The notes: a model not told the origin generated them from the sequence alone. Positions 51,851-63,359 are shown, counted from the stretch's first letter. The stretch is 64,000 bases of DNA from Cyanodermella asteris (GCA_900618795.1 UYJD01000001.1:1777190-1841189); one strand, 5' to 3'. Program-made: numbers and translations.

Positions 51851-53676
51851 GTAAATTGTGCGAGGATAAACCCTGTACGGGACGCGTTTACGATATCACG
51901 AATTCACGACAGAAATTGCGATCGCTCGTTACGATCTCTTGGATCACTGACACGAATGACAGTACATTTTCACCATAATTAGGAAGCTGCCAAGCAAGTT
52001 TGTGGGGGCAAGGAGTCGAGGATACTATTTCGTACTCGTATCTTAGGAAGATTTTTCCCTCCAAGCCAAGCTGACTTGTTTCACCACGGTGGCGCAACTC
52101 GGATGGCCTGGCGATCGCAATAATCCTAAGAATGTCAGAAAAGTTGAGGCCGTGAGCGGATTTTCAATTATCCGTTCTTGTCACCTTCTCGTTCCCCTGA
52201 TAACAGGGCGGACGAACGGGTCAGGCCGTTGGAAGAACAGAAACAAAGTTCTGACGCCACTTTGCGGCTGAGAATACTCCCCTTTTTGAACTTACCGAAA
52301 GCTCGGGACGAATCCGCCGATGGAGTGACAGCTGCTCCATCTTGCAAAGGTCGACTCACACAACGGAAATTTGCATGAAGCACGGCATGCGTACATGATC
52401 GTGCTGTCAGTCGCGTGTGCTGCAGACTACGGCAATGCGGGCAGCCAAAGGTAAGAGGGCAAACGCTGATTGGATATGAAAGTAAGGCCCATTATCGTCG
52501 AAACCTGAAGCTCCGAACAGGGTCATAGCTCCTGAGCTGCGCAGCTCGAGTCGTTCGAGTCGTTGGCGAGAGCTGTGTGGAGGAGAATGGAGGAGATCCC
52601 GGTTCGTTTTGAAGTGCTGATGCAGGTACGTTCACCATTGGGATCAAGGAAGTGCCTCAGGGCGGCTCCTGCCTTGGTGCCAACGCGGTGGCACATGCTC
52701 CTTCCTGCTGTGAATATATTTTGCTGGATCTGGCACGTCTCGCGTCTGCACGTCGGGAAGCTGCCACCCAGCGACATGGGTTCCGTCGTCCGATCCGCAC
52801 ACTCAAGATTATCGACATGGCAGGTGCCACCCCTTGACACGCATTTATCTGTCTGTCCTTGTTCAAGCATGCCTACTACTAGTACTACTTACCATTATCG
52901 ACGCCTTCGGCTGACTTTCTCTGGCTCTGACATTGTGATAGAGATAACATGTGCATTCGCCTTATTCACCCTTGCCGTGGCCACACCATGTTATGTACCA
53001 CATCACCTACCACACGGGAGGCCGTCCTGTTGATCGCCCATGTCATGATTCGCGTGGGTAGGACCATGCTCATACTGGCCCTCCTTTATTCCTACGCCTT
53101 TCTGAGTTCTTCATTTTACCCGGTCAGCGCCAACCGGCTCTTTGAACAGGCGAGCTGCAGGGTGTCAAAGCGGGTGGCTGTTTGCTAAAGCGTGAGTTTG
53201 TCACTCATATCCTTCGCCGTGTCTACTCACAAAGTTGCAATGGAATCGTACTTTTGAGTCTCAGACGCCTGCAGAATGCGAAAGGCTGCATGGTACTAGG
53301 CTTCACAGCACTTGGCAAGCTCCACAGTCAGTTGATTCACGTAGGACTGAGAGCTCGTGGGAAGCTGAATCGTTGAGCTTGATTGACCTGCCCCGTCCAG
53401 GAGCCAGGATGTGTAGCCGTGCTCCTGGGCGCTGAACAAATGGAATTGCTAGGCGCGTCACGTCTTTCTGGCTCCTCAGCGCCTTGTCTGAGCTCGCCCT
53501 CATATATTAAACCTGTGCCTCCTTCCTCCTTCCCCCACTCACCGCAGTCACTCGTTCCGCCTTGTTAGGTCTCGATCACCCTTCCTTGTACCCAATACAC
53601 GGCGTTTTCCAGACATTCCAGCTGCAGAGTGCTTACGTACGATTCACTCATTCTCTAATTTCCGATACTCATCGCG
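51851..53676. other. Long intergenic region upstream of protease gene
   Basis: No gene is recognised in 1.8 kb. An inverted repeat CCAGGAGC (53397-53404) and GCTCCTGG (53421-53428) and a TATA-like site (53501-53510) point to a regulated promoter for the protease. Short frames at 52563-53033 have no domain. Confidence 0.5.
53501..53510 (+). promoter_or_regulatory. TATA-like element of the protease gene
   Basis: CATATATTAA lies about 170 bp upstream of the presumed protease start, followed by CT-rich DNA (about 53518-53540). This is the usual layout of inducible fungal secreted-protein promoters. Confidence 0.55.
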
Positions 53677-55035
53677 ATGTATCTATCCCTCCCTTGTCGT
53701 CGTGGCTTTCCTTGCCGCAGATGCCCTGGCAAACCCTGTCAGAGTAAGTGTGCATTCCTGCCGCCATGGCACCCCCTGAAATCATGCTGACCTAGCTTAG
53801 CCCATTGTCACGAAACGCAACGCTGCTGATGGCGGATTTAGCCTACCCGTCACGCGCAAGAACCTACCTCATATGCTCTCGGGGTCCTCTGTCACAGCTA
53901 AGACGTATCGCAAGTATGGTGGCACCCTGCCAGAGGGCGTTCCGAACGTTGGAAACTCCAGAGTCAAGGTGAACAAGGCTGGCGGCGGTAGCGTGGTTGC
54001 GCAGACCACTCCATACGACCAGGAGTATCTCGCCAACATCTGGATCGGCTCGCAGCAGGTGGCTCTGGATCTCGACACGGGCTCATCGGACTTGTGGGTC
54101 TTCTCTTCGGAGCTGCCAGCTGCTCTGCAGGTTGGCCATGGCATTTACAACCCAAACAAGTCTACCACCGCCCATCACTTGGCCAATCAAACCTGGACGA
54201 TCACATATGGCGACAACAGCTATGCGTCGGGAGATGTCTGGACTGACTGTGTCTGGGTTGGCGGAACCGTAGTCGAGAATCAGGCGGTTGAGGCTGCTCA
54301 GGAGATCAGCGCGTCTTTTCAAGCTGACACCGAGAACGATGGATTGATGGGCCTTGGTTTTGATGTCCTGAACAATGGTGAGTTCTCCAAATCATCGTCA
54401 TGATATCTCGTACTGACCGTGCAGTCCGCCCCACTCAGCAGAAGACGTTCATCAGCAACGCCATCAATCAGGGATTGCCAAATCCTCTGTTCACGGCTTC
54501 GCTCAAGTACATGGCTGACGGCGAATACGACTTTGGTTTCATCGACCGGAAGAAGCACAACGGCCCCATTCAATACACTCCGGTCGACGCCTCGGAAGGT
54601 TACTGGAGCATTCAGACCAGCGCCTTTGGCTTCGAGTGGTCAAACGGCTCCTCTGTCGAGTATCCTTTCAGCGACATTGCCATCGTCGACACCGGTACCA
54701 GCATCACGTACCTGGGTGTTAACGTTGCCCGGGGCTACTGGGATCTGGTTCCAGGCGCGTCGTATGATTACATGCAGGGAGGCTACACGTTCCCGTGCAA
54801 CCAGACCAGCAGCTTGCCCAATCTCCTTCTCGGCATCGGAAACTACACCGCCAACGTCCCAGGCTTGTATTTGTCCTATGCTCCGCTGACGGACGGTTCC
54901 GCGTACTGCTATGGAGGCCTCCAGTCAAACGAGGGACTGCCATTCTCGATCCTCGGTGACACGTTCCTGAAGAGCGTTTTTGTTGTCTTCAACGCCGGCA
55001 CCCCACCAAAGGTTGGATTTGCTGACCAGGCGTAA
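53677..55035 (+). CDS. Secreted aspartic protease (penicillopepsin-like, A1 family)
   Basis: Exons are about 53677-53743, 53801-54377 and 54425-55035. Introns are 57 bp (GTAAGTG to CTTAG) and 47 bp (GTGAGTT to GTGCAG, branch CTGACC). A hydrophobic signal sequence PSLVVVAFLAADALA precedes a propeptide (PIVTKRNAADGG, SLPVTRKN). The mature enzyme has ALDLDTGSSDLWVFSS with the first catalytic Asp and IAIVDTGTSITYL with the second, plus flap YGDNSYASGDVW; the C-terminus is VVFNAGTPPKVGFADQA. Pepsin-like acid hydrolysis outside the cell is expected. The oddity: the nearest ATG (53677) is in a different frame from the signal sequence, and that frame has no ATG upstream to about 53600. An upstream exon or an assembly indel is needed. 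Confidence 0.85.
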
Positions 55036-56055
55036 GAAAAAGATGATTGAAGACATGAACAGGCGTTGGAATTGCAAGGTTCAATCTAAAATGTCACGTT
55101 CGGCGTTGCACACGGCACTGACGGCGACAAATCGAGCTGCCACCACAGGCACGAAGTGCAATACTAGCACGTTTCTTTCACCATAGATGAATTAATGATG
55201 ATACATGTCAATCCTTGACAGGCTTGAGCGCCGTGAACTTCGTTGTCTGCTTGAACATGGAACTGGTGAATTTTAACGAACAACAGGAGGCTAGGAAATA
55301 ACAAGTGAGCTTTTATCGATTGAAGCCTGTTTAAGACCTTCAAATTTGCCCTGTTGACTGTAAGTAAGCGAGTCGGATCCCGATCGGACGCTATTGGATG
55401 CCGTTTGTATTCGCACCCAGCCATTGCTTGACCAGCCACACCATTTAACATAATCTGCCACGCTGCCTATCCTGGACAGTCTCTGGATCAAGCTCGTGTC
55501 TCACTCTTAGTTTGGACAATAGGCTAACGATTTAAGCAACGAAGACCTGAGTATTGTCTCGCGCACAAATTGATCTGCTTGGTCAATCTTCAAGGAGACT
55601 GCTGGCAGACGCGAAAGCGTATTCAAACCCTGCAGCGCGATTTCAAGGATCATTCAAACACGCGCATTGTTTTTAGAGGCAGCATCCAGACTGGTGAAGA
55701 CATCACCGCCGGCACCCTCAATTTAGCGGCTTGGCATGCTGGTATCGCGGCGGCGTCCAGTGAAAGCGTCGCAATATTACGTCGACAGGTGAACCGCCGG
55801 TACACAGATCTGCGAACTTCCGACTCACTTGGGAACGCGCCTCCTAGAGCATCTCCAACCACACCGACAGCTCTGGTACTTTTATCCATCAAACTCTTCT
55901 GATCGCCTTCAATTGCGATCTCGCTTTAGCATCCAGACATCGACTGAACATGGACGATCACTATTAATCCTTCAACGAACCCGTTGAGCTCCCCATATTC
56001 TTTCCTAGCCCTGCGATTCTCGAGCCCCACACCTATCCTACACGGCGCCATACCA
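55036..56055. other. Intergenic, upstream of the Mam3-like gene
   Basis: About 1 kb, no gene recognised. The frame open before the ATG at 56056 starts with a non-ATG codon and is probably leader. A 110-codon frame at 55570 has no domain. Confidence 0.45.
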
Positions 56056-58236
56056 ATGTCCGCGACCTCAAATGGCTTCGTCGCTCATCGCCGTACAGTC
56101 TTGTACATCTCCAAGCTGTTCTTCCTCGCCCTGAGCAGCCTACCCTTTTCCTGGGCCGCCCCTCTCCGGGCTTACACCACTGGTCTACACGCGCAAAAGG
56201 TCAACCCTAAAGACCCGGAAGATCCAACGTTATGGCTAGATCTCAGTGTCGCCGTTGTGCTCGTGCTACTTGGAGGCGTGTTCGCAGGTCTGACGGTCGC
56301 TTTGATGGGACAAGATGAGATCAACCTGCAAGTCGTCTCCAAGTCCGGCAAGGGCGCCGAACGAAAACATGCCACGCGAGTGCTACGCCTGATCAAGAGA
56401 GGGAAACACTGGGTTCTGGTCACACTCCTTCTCAGCAATGTCATCACAAACGAGACTCTACCTATCATACTCGACAGATCGCTGGGCGGCGGGTGGCCAG
56501 CCGTCGTTGGCAGTACCGTCGCGATTGTCATCTTCGGCGAGATCATCCCGCAGTCAGTTTGTGTTCGCTTCGGCCTTGCCATCGGCGCGTGGATGTCTCC
56601 GTTTGTCCTGATACTCATGTATCTGGAATCGCCCATCGCATACCCAACTGCAAAGCTCCTGGACAGACTCATTGGCGAAGAGCATGGCACTACCTACTCA
56701 AAAGCTGGACTCAAGACTCTCGTAACCATACACAAGACGTTTGGGGAGGCAGGTGAACGCCTGAACGAGGATGAGGTGACAATCATAGGCGCGGTTTTAG
56801 AGCTCAAGAACAAGTCCGTGGACGCGATCATGACACCCATGGAAGATGTCTTCACCATGTCCTGGGATACGATCTTGGATGAGAAGACGATGGAGGCGAT
56901 ACTCAACGCAGGATACTCTCGTATACCCATTCACGCTCCTGACAACCCCTACAACTTTGTCGGAATGCTGCTTGTCAAGATTCTTATCACATACGATCCG
57001 GAGGATGCAAAGCCAGTGAGCGAGTTCGCTCTTGCAACGTTACCCGAGACTGCCCCCGGCACCAGCTGTCTCGACATCCTCAATTTCTTCCAAGAAGGCA
57101 AGTCACATATGGTTTTGGTTTCCGAAAGCCCTGGAGAAAATCGAGGAGCAGTGGGCGTCATCACACTGGAAGATGTTATCGAAGAATTGATTGGCGAGGA
57201 AATCATTGACGAGTCTGATGTGTTTGTGGACGTTCACAAGGCTATTCGTCGGCTGGCGCCTGCACCACGAAGCCGACTCCGGTATGATGTCAAAAGCAAC
57301 GAATTTGTTGCCACATCCAGGTCAAGAGATGGGAGCGTTGAGGTCGAACATCGCATAGCAGAGACAAGTCTGGCGCCGCCGGATCCAAACCTCGAGACGA
57401 TCTCGGAAACAACGCGCGGCGCCTCGCTCGACCGCAAGCCCCGACCGCCTGGCATAAACTTTGCTTCGCCTAAACATACCACATTCCTGGTTCGGAGAAG
57501 ATCTAGCGGGGTTGATGGCGCCAGCCGTGAGACTATCACGAAGCGAACAGATTCCCCGGAGTTGCGAAAACATCTGTCGCATCTCGGCCCTTCGAATCTG
57601 GCAAGTCGACCGCGCAGTACACGTTTCACCAACGTCAAGATCAAGCCCGGCGCTGCTGATCCCAGACCAAGTGTGAGCTCCATCAACAACCGGTCAGCAT
57701 CAATCTCGAATTCAACCACCGGTGGTGTTGGCGAGGGGCTATTGCGCGATGCTGGTATTGATGCCCGCGATGGTGTTCAGGCGCTCCACGTCGGGTATGG
57801 CACGATGGAGAACAGGCGGCTATCTAACGCCTCTCGTGAGCCTCAAATACCAAAGATCACACGCAGCCGAACCGAAGCTAGTCCTGCGGGCAGTGACCGT
57901 TCCACCAGCACCGTGCACTCGTTACCCAGCCCTACCGAGAATCGCATCAGTCGCAATCGGACGCCGCGAGGAACAACACGCAGCGGAAGCATCAACGAAA
58001 CTATTGTCGAGTACAACGGCATCCGCAAGGTTGTGCTCGATGTCAGCAGTAGCAGCGACGAAGCTGCGATTGTCAGCTCAGACCAACACGATAACGGAGA
58101 CAGAAGTCGTGCAAATGGGGGGCGCAGCAGCTCACAAGCACATGATGAGGGATCAGACATCAAAAAGAAAAAGAAGAAGAGCAAGAAGGCTGGTAGCAAT
58201 ACCGAAGGCACGGAGAGCGAGGCTCTTCTCGGGTAG
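56056..58236 (+). CDS. mam3: DUF21/CBS membrane protein (Mam3/CNNM-like)
   Basis: The ATG at 56056 gives 726 residues, single exon. A signal or first helix (VLYISKLFFLALSSLPFSWA) is followed by the DUF21 transmembrane region (about 65-215), with LSVAVVLVLLGGVFAGLTVALMGQD (motif quoted in two parts: LSVAVVLVLLGGVF and AGLTVALMGQD), LLLSNVITNETLPI and AIVIFGEIIPQSVCVRFGL. A CBS pair follows (about 245-385: VDAIMTPMEDVF, YSRIPIHAP, GVITLEDVIEELIGEEIIDE). The last 330 residues are disordered, Ser/Arg-rich, with a Lys-rich KKKKKKSKK near the end. Yeast Mam3 is vacuolar and affects mitochondrial and metal homeostasis; CNNM proteins handle magnesium. Vacuolar membrane location is inferred from the family. 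Confidence 0.92.
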   Translation: MSATSNGFVAHRRTVLYISKLFFLALSSLPFSWAAPLRAYTTGLHAQKVNPKDPEDPTLWLDLSVAVVLVLLGGVFAGLTVALMGQDEINLQVVSKSGKGAERKHATRVLRLIKRGKHWVLVTLLLSNVITNETLPIILDRSLGGGWPAVVGSTVAIVIFGEIIPQSVCVRFGLAIGAWMSPFVLILMYLESPIAYPTAKLLDRLIGEEHGTTYSKAGLKTLVTIHKTFGEAGERLNEDEVTIIGAVLELKNKSVDAIMTPMEDVFTMSWDTILDEKTMEAILNAGYSRIPIHAPDNPYNFVGMLLVKILITYDPEDAKPVSEFALATLPETAPGTSCLDILNFFQEGKSHMVLVSESPGENRGAVGVITLEDVIEELIGEEIIDESDVFVDVHKAIRRLAPAPRSRLRYDVKSNEFVATSRSRDGSVEVEHRIAETSLAPPDPNLETISETTRGASLDRKPRPPGINFASPKHTTFLVRRRSSGVDGASRETITKRTDSPELRKHLSHLGPSNLASRPRSTRFTNVKIKPGAADPRPSVSSINNRSASISNSTTGGVGEGLLRDAGIDARDGVQALHVGYGTMENRRLSNASREPQIPKITRSRTEASPAGSDRSTSTVHSLPSPTENRISRNRTPRGTTRSGSINETIVEYNGIRKVVLDVSSSSDEAAIVSSDQHDNGDRSRANGGRSSSQAHDEGSDIKKKKKKSKKAGSNTEGTESEALLG

Positions 58237-59011
58237 AGGCTTCCTCTCTCGAGCGGTACATTCGTCGCTGAGAGTTGCTTCGATGTGCACGTCGATAATG
58301 CGACGGACTGTAATTGAAAATGTATATATACCTACTTTCGTCGCCAAATGGGGATACTGAACCGACTTCTAATGAAGTGCTAGTAACATGCCGGTGGTCT
58401 TATTCGAGATTGCGAAGTCAAATGCACGTAAAAATTTGCGCAACGTTCACCTTTGGAAGCGCAACGGAACAATTTGTCATTAGTTGCCTATTGAGCGCAA
58501 AAGCCTCCAACGTTTCGTAATACTTGTAGCCTCGGACAAGCAAAGTCGGTTCGCAGGGTCTCCTACCTCTACGTCCGCCTTAAGCCGGCGTCGGCTACCA
58601 AGTAGCGGCACGGCTGTGGCGTAAAACCACCGTTCCTTCTATCAATCACGACTCCGCTTTATTGATTCAATACTTACTTTGGCGCTGAACAATCTTCTGT
58701 GAAGATCGCACTGCTCGCACCGATCTGCCAATTCATATGGTAAATTTGGCCGGATCGCGTGCCGCCTTGCGTCACGAGCGACAGGGTGCAGCAAACATTC
58801 AGCCTCATCAGCAGGACACCGACTGAGCTGACACAAAGGCGGGGAAAGGACACGAATCGAGCGTCTAAAGGCGCAAATCTCATCGGATCGTGACTCTTGT
58901 TCCTGTTAAATATCCGTCCTGAAAGTCAGGCGACTGTCCGAGGCGTGTCGAAGTCGTGGCCTCGCCCTTTAGTAATCGTCCCAGCGTGGAAAGAACTTTC
59001 CCCGTATAGCC
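58237..59011. other. Intergenic, upstream of the BTB gene
   Basis: About 770 bp without a recognisable gene. An AT-rich stretch lies at 58310-58400; no RNA gene is seen. Confidence 0.45.
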
Positions 59012-62000
59012 ATGAGGGGGCTTCCAGCCGAAGAGGAGCAGTCAGATGAGCGCGAGAGCTCCTCAAATACACTCGGCGACTTGCTAGCAGATATCAGTCG
59101 GCCTGGGCCGTCGTCAGGGACGAGTGCCACCACGATCCGCCATCAGCCGGAGCACGCGGTGCGAAGTCCAAGCAGTCCAAACCAGCCTGCTTGGCTGTCT
59201 TCATCCACGCGGTCTTCGTCTGCATTGTTACCAAATGTGGCGCGACCATCCTCATTCACTGCCAATGGCAGACACGCATCCAATTCACGCGTCGACGCAG
59301 TCACCAGCTTCGACCAGCCTGGCGGGTCTGCGGCGTCGCCTTCCACACCGACAAACCTTCAGCAAACCAGTTTGTTTCAGAACCCGAATAGATCGATCTT
59401 TACATCCACTGGACAGCCCACCTCTTCCGTCTCGGCAAATACGGCACATGCGTCGATGAGTGCACCTAGTTCTGACAGGAGAAGACCACTAGCAGCGCTA
59501 TCTAGTCCAGGACCTTCAATACCCAGACGGCCGACTGTTCAAATCTCGCCACCTTCATTGTCATCCTCTATTCGGTTGTCTGGTAGCCGCGACGTGGAAA
59601 AGGACGCTGATGACCCTTCTGTCAACTTGGACGAACCTAGTGGTAGTCGAAGAGCACGCCCCGGTCCCATGGCATTCCACAACCTGTTTGCCGACCCACC
59701 GGCTGATTCGCCTCCCGTTTCACGACATGGCTCATATCTACAAACCCTGAGTGGAAGTCAGTATACAAAAGTTCGACCTTTCGATGCATCGCCACTGGCC
59801 CCCCACGTCTACGGACAGGGCTTGCTGGGGGGCAAGTTTTCGGACATTACCGTGCACGCTTTCGGGACTTCGTATCAGCTGCATCGACTGCTGTTGGACA
59901 GAGCTCCTTTCTTCAGCACCGCCTTTTCTGGTCCGTGGATGGAGGCGAGCTCGAAAGAGATGACGTTGGATCACACTGATGTTGACTCAAATATTACGCA
60001 GGCAGCTTTCGAGCTGGCCTTGAAGCGCATATATGGCTGTCAAGACCCTGATGAGGAGGACCGAGAGGCTATTGGATTGTTTGCAGTTGGGAACTGGCTG
60101 GAAATGGACGATCTGCTCGAAGCAAGCATTGCTAGCATGTTGAAGCAGATGTGTCCACCAAGATTGTCGAGCTATATCCAGTTTGTCACGGGTAATTACT
60201 ATGGGCGGGCTGGAGACAGAGTCCTTGCTGCCTGCAAAGCCATGCTGTGTCGAGATGGTTGGCAAATGCCCATCCGCTATTGGGACGGCATCCCTGGAGA
60301 CATCGTCCGTGAAGTGGTCGGTAATGATGGCTTCTACGTCGCCGGAGAGTGGGATCGGTGGGTGCTCGCAAAACGCCTGCTTAACCGGAGATTACGACAG
60401 GTTGCTAGACAGAATGGTCTCGTTGACAGCATTGGTAAGATCAGAAAAGCACCTAGATCTATGTCGAACATGGCCATTCGTTTCGATACGATCTTCCGCC
60501 AGTCGAGTCCAGTTGCGGATCGCAGCGATACTGACACAAACGACTCTTGGCTGGTTGTTTACATGCATCCAGACATCACACAGCTGCTGGTGCTCGTGGA
60601 CGAGGGCATACATTACGTTCATCTGAGCTTCGAGCAGTTGCAAAGAATCCGAGACCAGAAAGATGCACTTGGCTTGCCGCTATTGCCAGAGAAAGTCATC
60701 TCCACGGCTTTGTGGATGCAGATGGAGTTGAGGCAGAAGATTGTCAATGCCGAGGATACTGAACTTGAGCTTGGGCTGACGCAGAAGATCGAAGATGTGG
60801 AAGCTGCACTGTTACAAGCAGGTCGCAATCTCAGCCTCTCCGAGCCCGCAAAGGTGCACGATTCTGACAAGGCAGTTCTAAGCTTGCCAAGCAGTGACGA
60901 AGAACGAGAACCAGAACCCACTGTGCCGACCTCGAAAGCGGCAGGTAAGCAGCCGGAATCCGATGATAGAGCTGCAACGGACGACGAAGATGAAGACATC
61001 ATCTCCGACAGTTGGGATGGCAATGGAAAACCGCGAAAGTATTGGATCCCGACCGCAGACGCTACATTCCCGGTCGGCGAAGGACTGGAAAATCACGACG
61101 CGAAGCCAGTGCGTGCATCACGTTCGACCAGGAAGACTGCCAACCGCTTCTCGTCTTCCATACCTGCCGAGGATGTTCATTGGGCAAGCGACTTTGCTTC
61201 GCTAGCAAATGCAGCCAACGATAATCATATCCATGGCAACAACGTCCCTCGTCCGCCTTCTGGTGGTCAGCAACTCGTCTCCTCGGCGCCTGAAAGCCCG
61301 ACCATCGCCACTGTACCTAGTCCCCAGGTTACATACACCAACCTGCCGCCGTTCCGCTTCAGTGTTGAGTTTCCGGCTGCACGTATGCTGAAGGAGGGAA
61401 AGCGCTTCTACTCAAACACTCTTTGGTATGCTGGGAGTCTGTGGAACGTCTACGTACAAAAGAAGGATACACCCAAAGGTCTGCAGCTTGGTGTCTACCT
61501 GCATCGTGAGCGACAGTCCGACAACCAAGACATTCTCCTCGAAACGTTCCACGCAGGTCACAGCGTCGACCAACGCATAGGCCGTCTGGAACGCCAAATG
61601 GAAGCTCGCTTCCGAGCAGCAGCAACCCGAGACGGCGATACCGACTCCGCCCTCGTCAACAACGGCGCAGACCTGGACACAATGAGCGGAACCCTCTCCC
61701 GCCCAAGCCGCCGCCAACGCTTCGAAAGACCCCACAAGAACGGCTCAAGCAGCTCTTTGCCCTTGACCTCCTTTGCGCCCTACGACGCCGAACACGACTC
61801 GGCGCTCGCGGACGAATATCGCGAGAGCGACCCGGACACGGACGACACGATGGACCAGCCGTACACTACTTCGTCGCTGCTGACGCCCAGGCGTAACGCG
61901 AAACCCAAAGTCCCTGCGCTGCCGCCATATGTCGATGCGAGACCGACTATCAAGACGTACTTCAAGATCTTCACGCCGAGTAAGGGGGGGAGGGTGTTGA

Positions 62001-62152
62001 CGGTTTACGAGTCTCAGCCGGATCGCTTTAATTTCAGTCAAAGTTGGGGATGGAAGAGTGGGAGCTTGGATTTGGATGGTGGGACTGGGGATGATGGGAA
62101 GGAGGCGCGCGATCGGAGGTTGAGGTTCATGGTCGTTGTCGGAACTGTATGA
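59012..62152 (+). CDS. BTB/POZ protein, GCL-like (germ cell-less)
   Basis: The ATG at 59012 gives 1046 residues in one exon. The first 240 residues are Ser/Pro-rich and disordered. The BTB domain spans about 270-365: FSDITVHAFGTSYQLHRLLL, RAPFFSTAFSGPWMEAS and the NITQAAFELALKRIYG helix. A BACK-like part follows (FAVGNWLEMDDLLEASIA, then DGFYVAGEWDRWVLAKRLLN). This order resembles animal germ cell-less (GCL), a CUL3 substrate adaptor at the nuclear envelope. The C-terminal half has acidic, disordered stretches and a conserved-looking FRFSVEFPAARMLKEGKRFY and WYAGSLWNVYVQKKDTPKGL (about 790-840), perhaps a second folded domain. A CUL3-adaptor role is inferred. Confidence 0.85.
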   Translation: MRGLPAEEEQSDERESSSNTLGDLLADISRPGPSSGTSATTIRHQPEHAVRSPSSPNQPAWLSSSTRSSSALLPNVARPSSFTANGRHASNSRVDAVTSFDQPGGSAASPSTPTNLQQTSLFQNPNRSIFTSTGQPTSSVSANTAHASMSAPSSDRRRPLAALSSPGPSIPRRPTVQISPPSLSSSIRLSGSRDVEKDADDPSVNLDEPSGSRRARPGPMAFHNLFADPPADSPPVSRHGSYLQTLSGSQYTKVRPFDASPLAPHVYGQGLLGGKFSDITVHAFGTSYQLHRLLLDRAPFFSTAFSGPWMEASSKEMTLDHTDVDSNITQAAFELALKRIYGCQDPDEEDREAIGLFAVGNWLEMDDLLEASIASMLKQMCPPRLSSYIQFVTGNYYGRAGDRVLAACKAMLCRDGWQMPIRYWDGIPGDIVREVVGNDGFYVAGEWDRWVLAKRLLNRRLRQVARQNGLVDSIGKIRKAPRSMSNMAIRFDTIFRQSSPVADRSDTDTNDSWLVVYMHPDITQLLVLVDEGIHYVHLSFEQLQRIRDQKDALGLPLLPEKVISTALWMQMELRQKIVNAEDTELELGLTQKIEDVEAALLQAGRNLSLSEPAKVHDSDKAVLSLPSSDEEREPEPTVPTSKAAGKQPESDDRAATDDEDEDIISDSWDGNGKPRKYWIPTADATFPVGEGLENHDAKPVRASRSTRKTANRFSSSIPAEDVHWASDFASLANAANDNHIHGNNVPRPPSGGQQLVSSAPESPTIATVPSPQVTYTNLPPFRFSVEFPAARMLKEGKRFYSNTLWYAGSLWNVYVQKKDTPKGLQLGVYLHRERQSDNQDILLETFHAGHSVDQRIGRLERQMEARFRAAATRDGDTDSALVNNGADLDTMSGTLSRPSRRQRFERPHKNGSSSSLPLTSFAPYDAEHDSALADEYRESDPDTDDTMDQPYTTSSLLTPRRNAKPKVPALPPYVDARPTIKTYFKIFTPSKGGRVLTVYESQPDRFNFSQSWGWKSGSLDLDGGTGDDGKEARDRRLRFMVVVGTV

Positions 62153-62655
62153 TAGATTGTCGAGATGATGGTAACGGCCTGTAGATTGTCTGCCTCATCG
62201 GGCGAGCATGGTCATTGATGCGGTAGCTTCTCTAGCTCTAGCAGAACCTCTGAAGGCACCTCAGCGCAAACCACCCTTGCATCCAAGGTCCTAACCCAGG
62301 GTGTCCGATGCATGTACTCGTGGAGAACGCCTCTCATCCAATGGCGCGTCCTCGGAGACTTCTGTTAGCGCACAGCGTCTCGTCGTAAGATGGAGCCTCG
62401 CTTAAGCAGCTCCACCCATAACCAGAGTCCGCCTTCAGCGCACAGAACACACACGACACGACCCTCACAACTTGTACCTCACTTCCCCTCGCTTCCTGCC
62501 CTTCACAACTTCTACGCGTCCTTCCACAGAGCTTTGTGCCTCCACAGAAGTGACTTGCAGGTGAGTTGCGCTGCCCCGCAAAATGCAGGTACCGGCTGTA
62601 AAGTGGGTTGTGTGTGCGCGAAAGTGTCGCGTCAAGCCCGCCAATTCGACCAACC

Positions 62656-62680
62656 NNNNNNNNNNNNNNNNNNNNNNNNN
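62656..62680. other. Assembly gap, 25 N
   Basis: A run of N in otherwise low-copy intergenic DNA. Its true length is probably unknown. Confidence 0.99.
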
Positions 62681-62847
62681 CCCTATATGCGTACGGGGCC
62701 AGGGCTACGTGAGATGGGGATAAAAGAAGATGCGTGCTGCACTTCGTTTCCTCGTCCATTGTAAAACGTGGGACTTTTGTGTTCTGAGTGAGAGGAAAAA
62801 GTGGTGGGTTGGTTAGAAATTGATTCACAATCGATTCACTCGGTGAA

Positions 62848-62866
62848 TGACTGACTGACTGACTGA
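62848..62866. repeat. TGAC tetranucleotide microsatellite
   Basis: About four and a half units of TGAC follow GTGAA and precede GAGTCC. It would be a variable marker; no function is implied. Confidence 0.85.
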
Positions 62867-63359
62867 GTCCCAACCACCGGCTATTTTGGGTCTTGCGTTT
62901 TTGACAAGGATTACAGCGTGGGTCTTCGTCTGCGATAACTACGTCGGACTTGAGTTGCTCCACTTTGGTCGTCTCAGACGGATGTGCATTGTCGAGGATT
63001 TACGCACTTGTGTACTCGAGTCAGTGGTCATTAGGGGTCATCGGTGAAGCTTGTGAGCTGGGAATTCGAACTTGCTGACAACTTTTTACTTCCTCGCCAC
63101 CAGCAGTACTTTGTCTGTTCGTCTTGACGCATCGGCATCCACGGGGCACTAACAAAGCTTGTGGGTCGGGAGCTGGATCTTGTTGGCAGCTCTACTTCAC
63201 CAACGCCAGCAGTGCGCGTCTAAACACCAACGTTCCCACAATCGCAAACAAAGTGCATGAACATCAAGAGAGTGCATGCGTCTGGACTCTTTCGCCCAAT
63301 CGTCAACTGCTCTCATCATCTGCTGGCAGAGACAACTTCATCAATACAATTTCACTGAA

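Larger units (their letters stand above)
62153..63359. other. Intergenic region with a small assembly gap
   Basis: 1.2 kb precede the dynamin-like gene. It contains a 25-N gap and a microsatellite, listed separately, plus a small inverted repeat ATTCAC-TCG-GTGAAT at about 62834-62848. Open frames here show nothing recognisable. No RNA gene is seen. Confidence 0.5.

Noticed and set aside
52563-53033. 156-codon frame upstream of the protease
   Set aside because: Begins at a non-ATG codon and has no recognisable domain.
62334-62963. 209-codon minus-strand frame across the small gap
   Set aside because: It is open only because N bases hide stops; composition is not protein-like.
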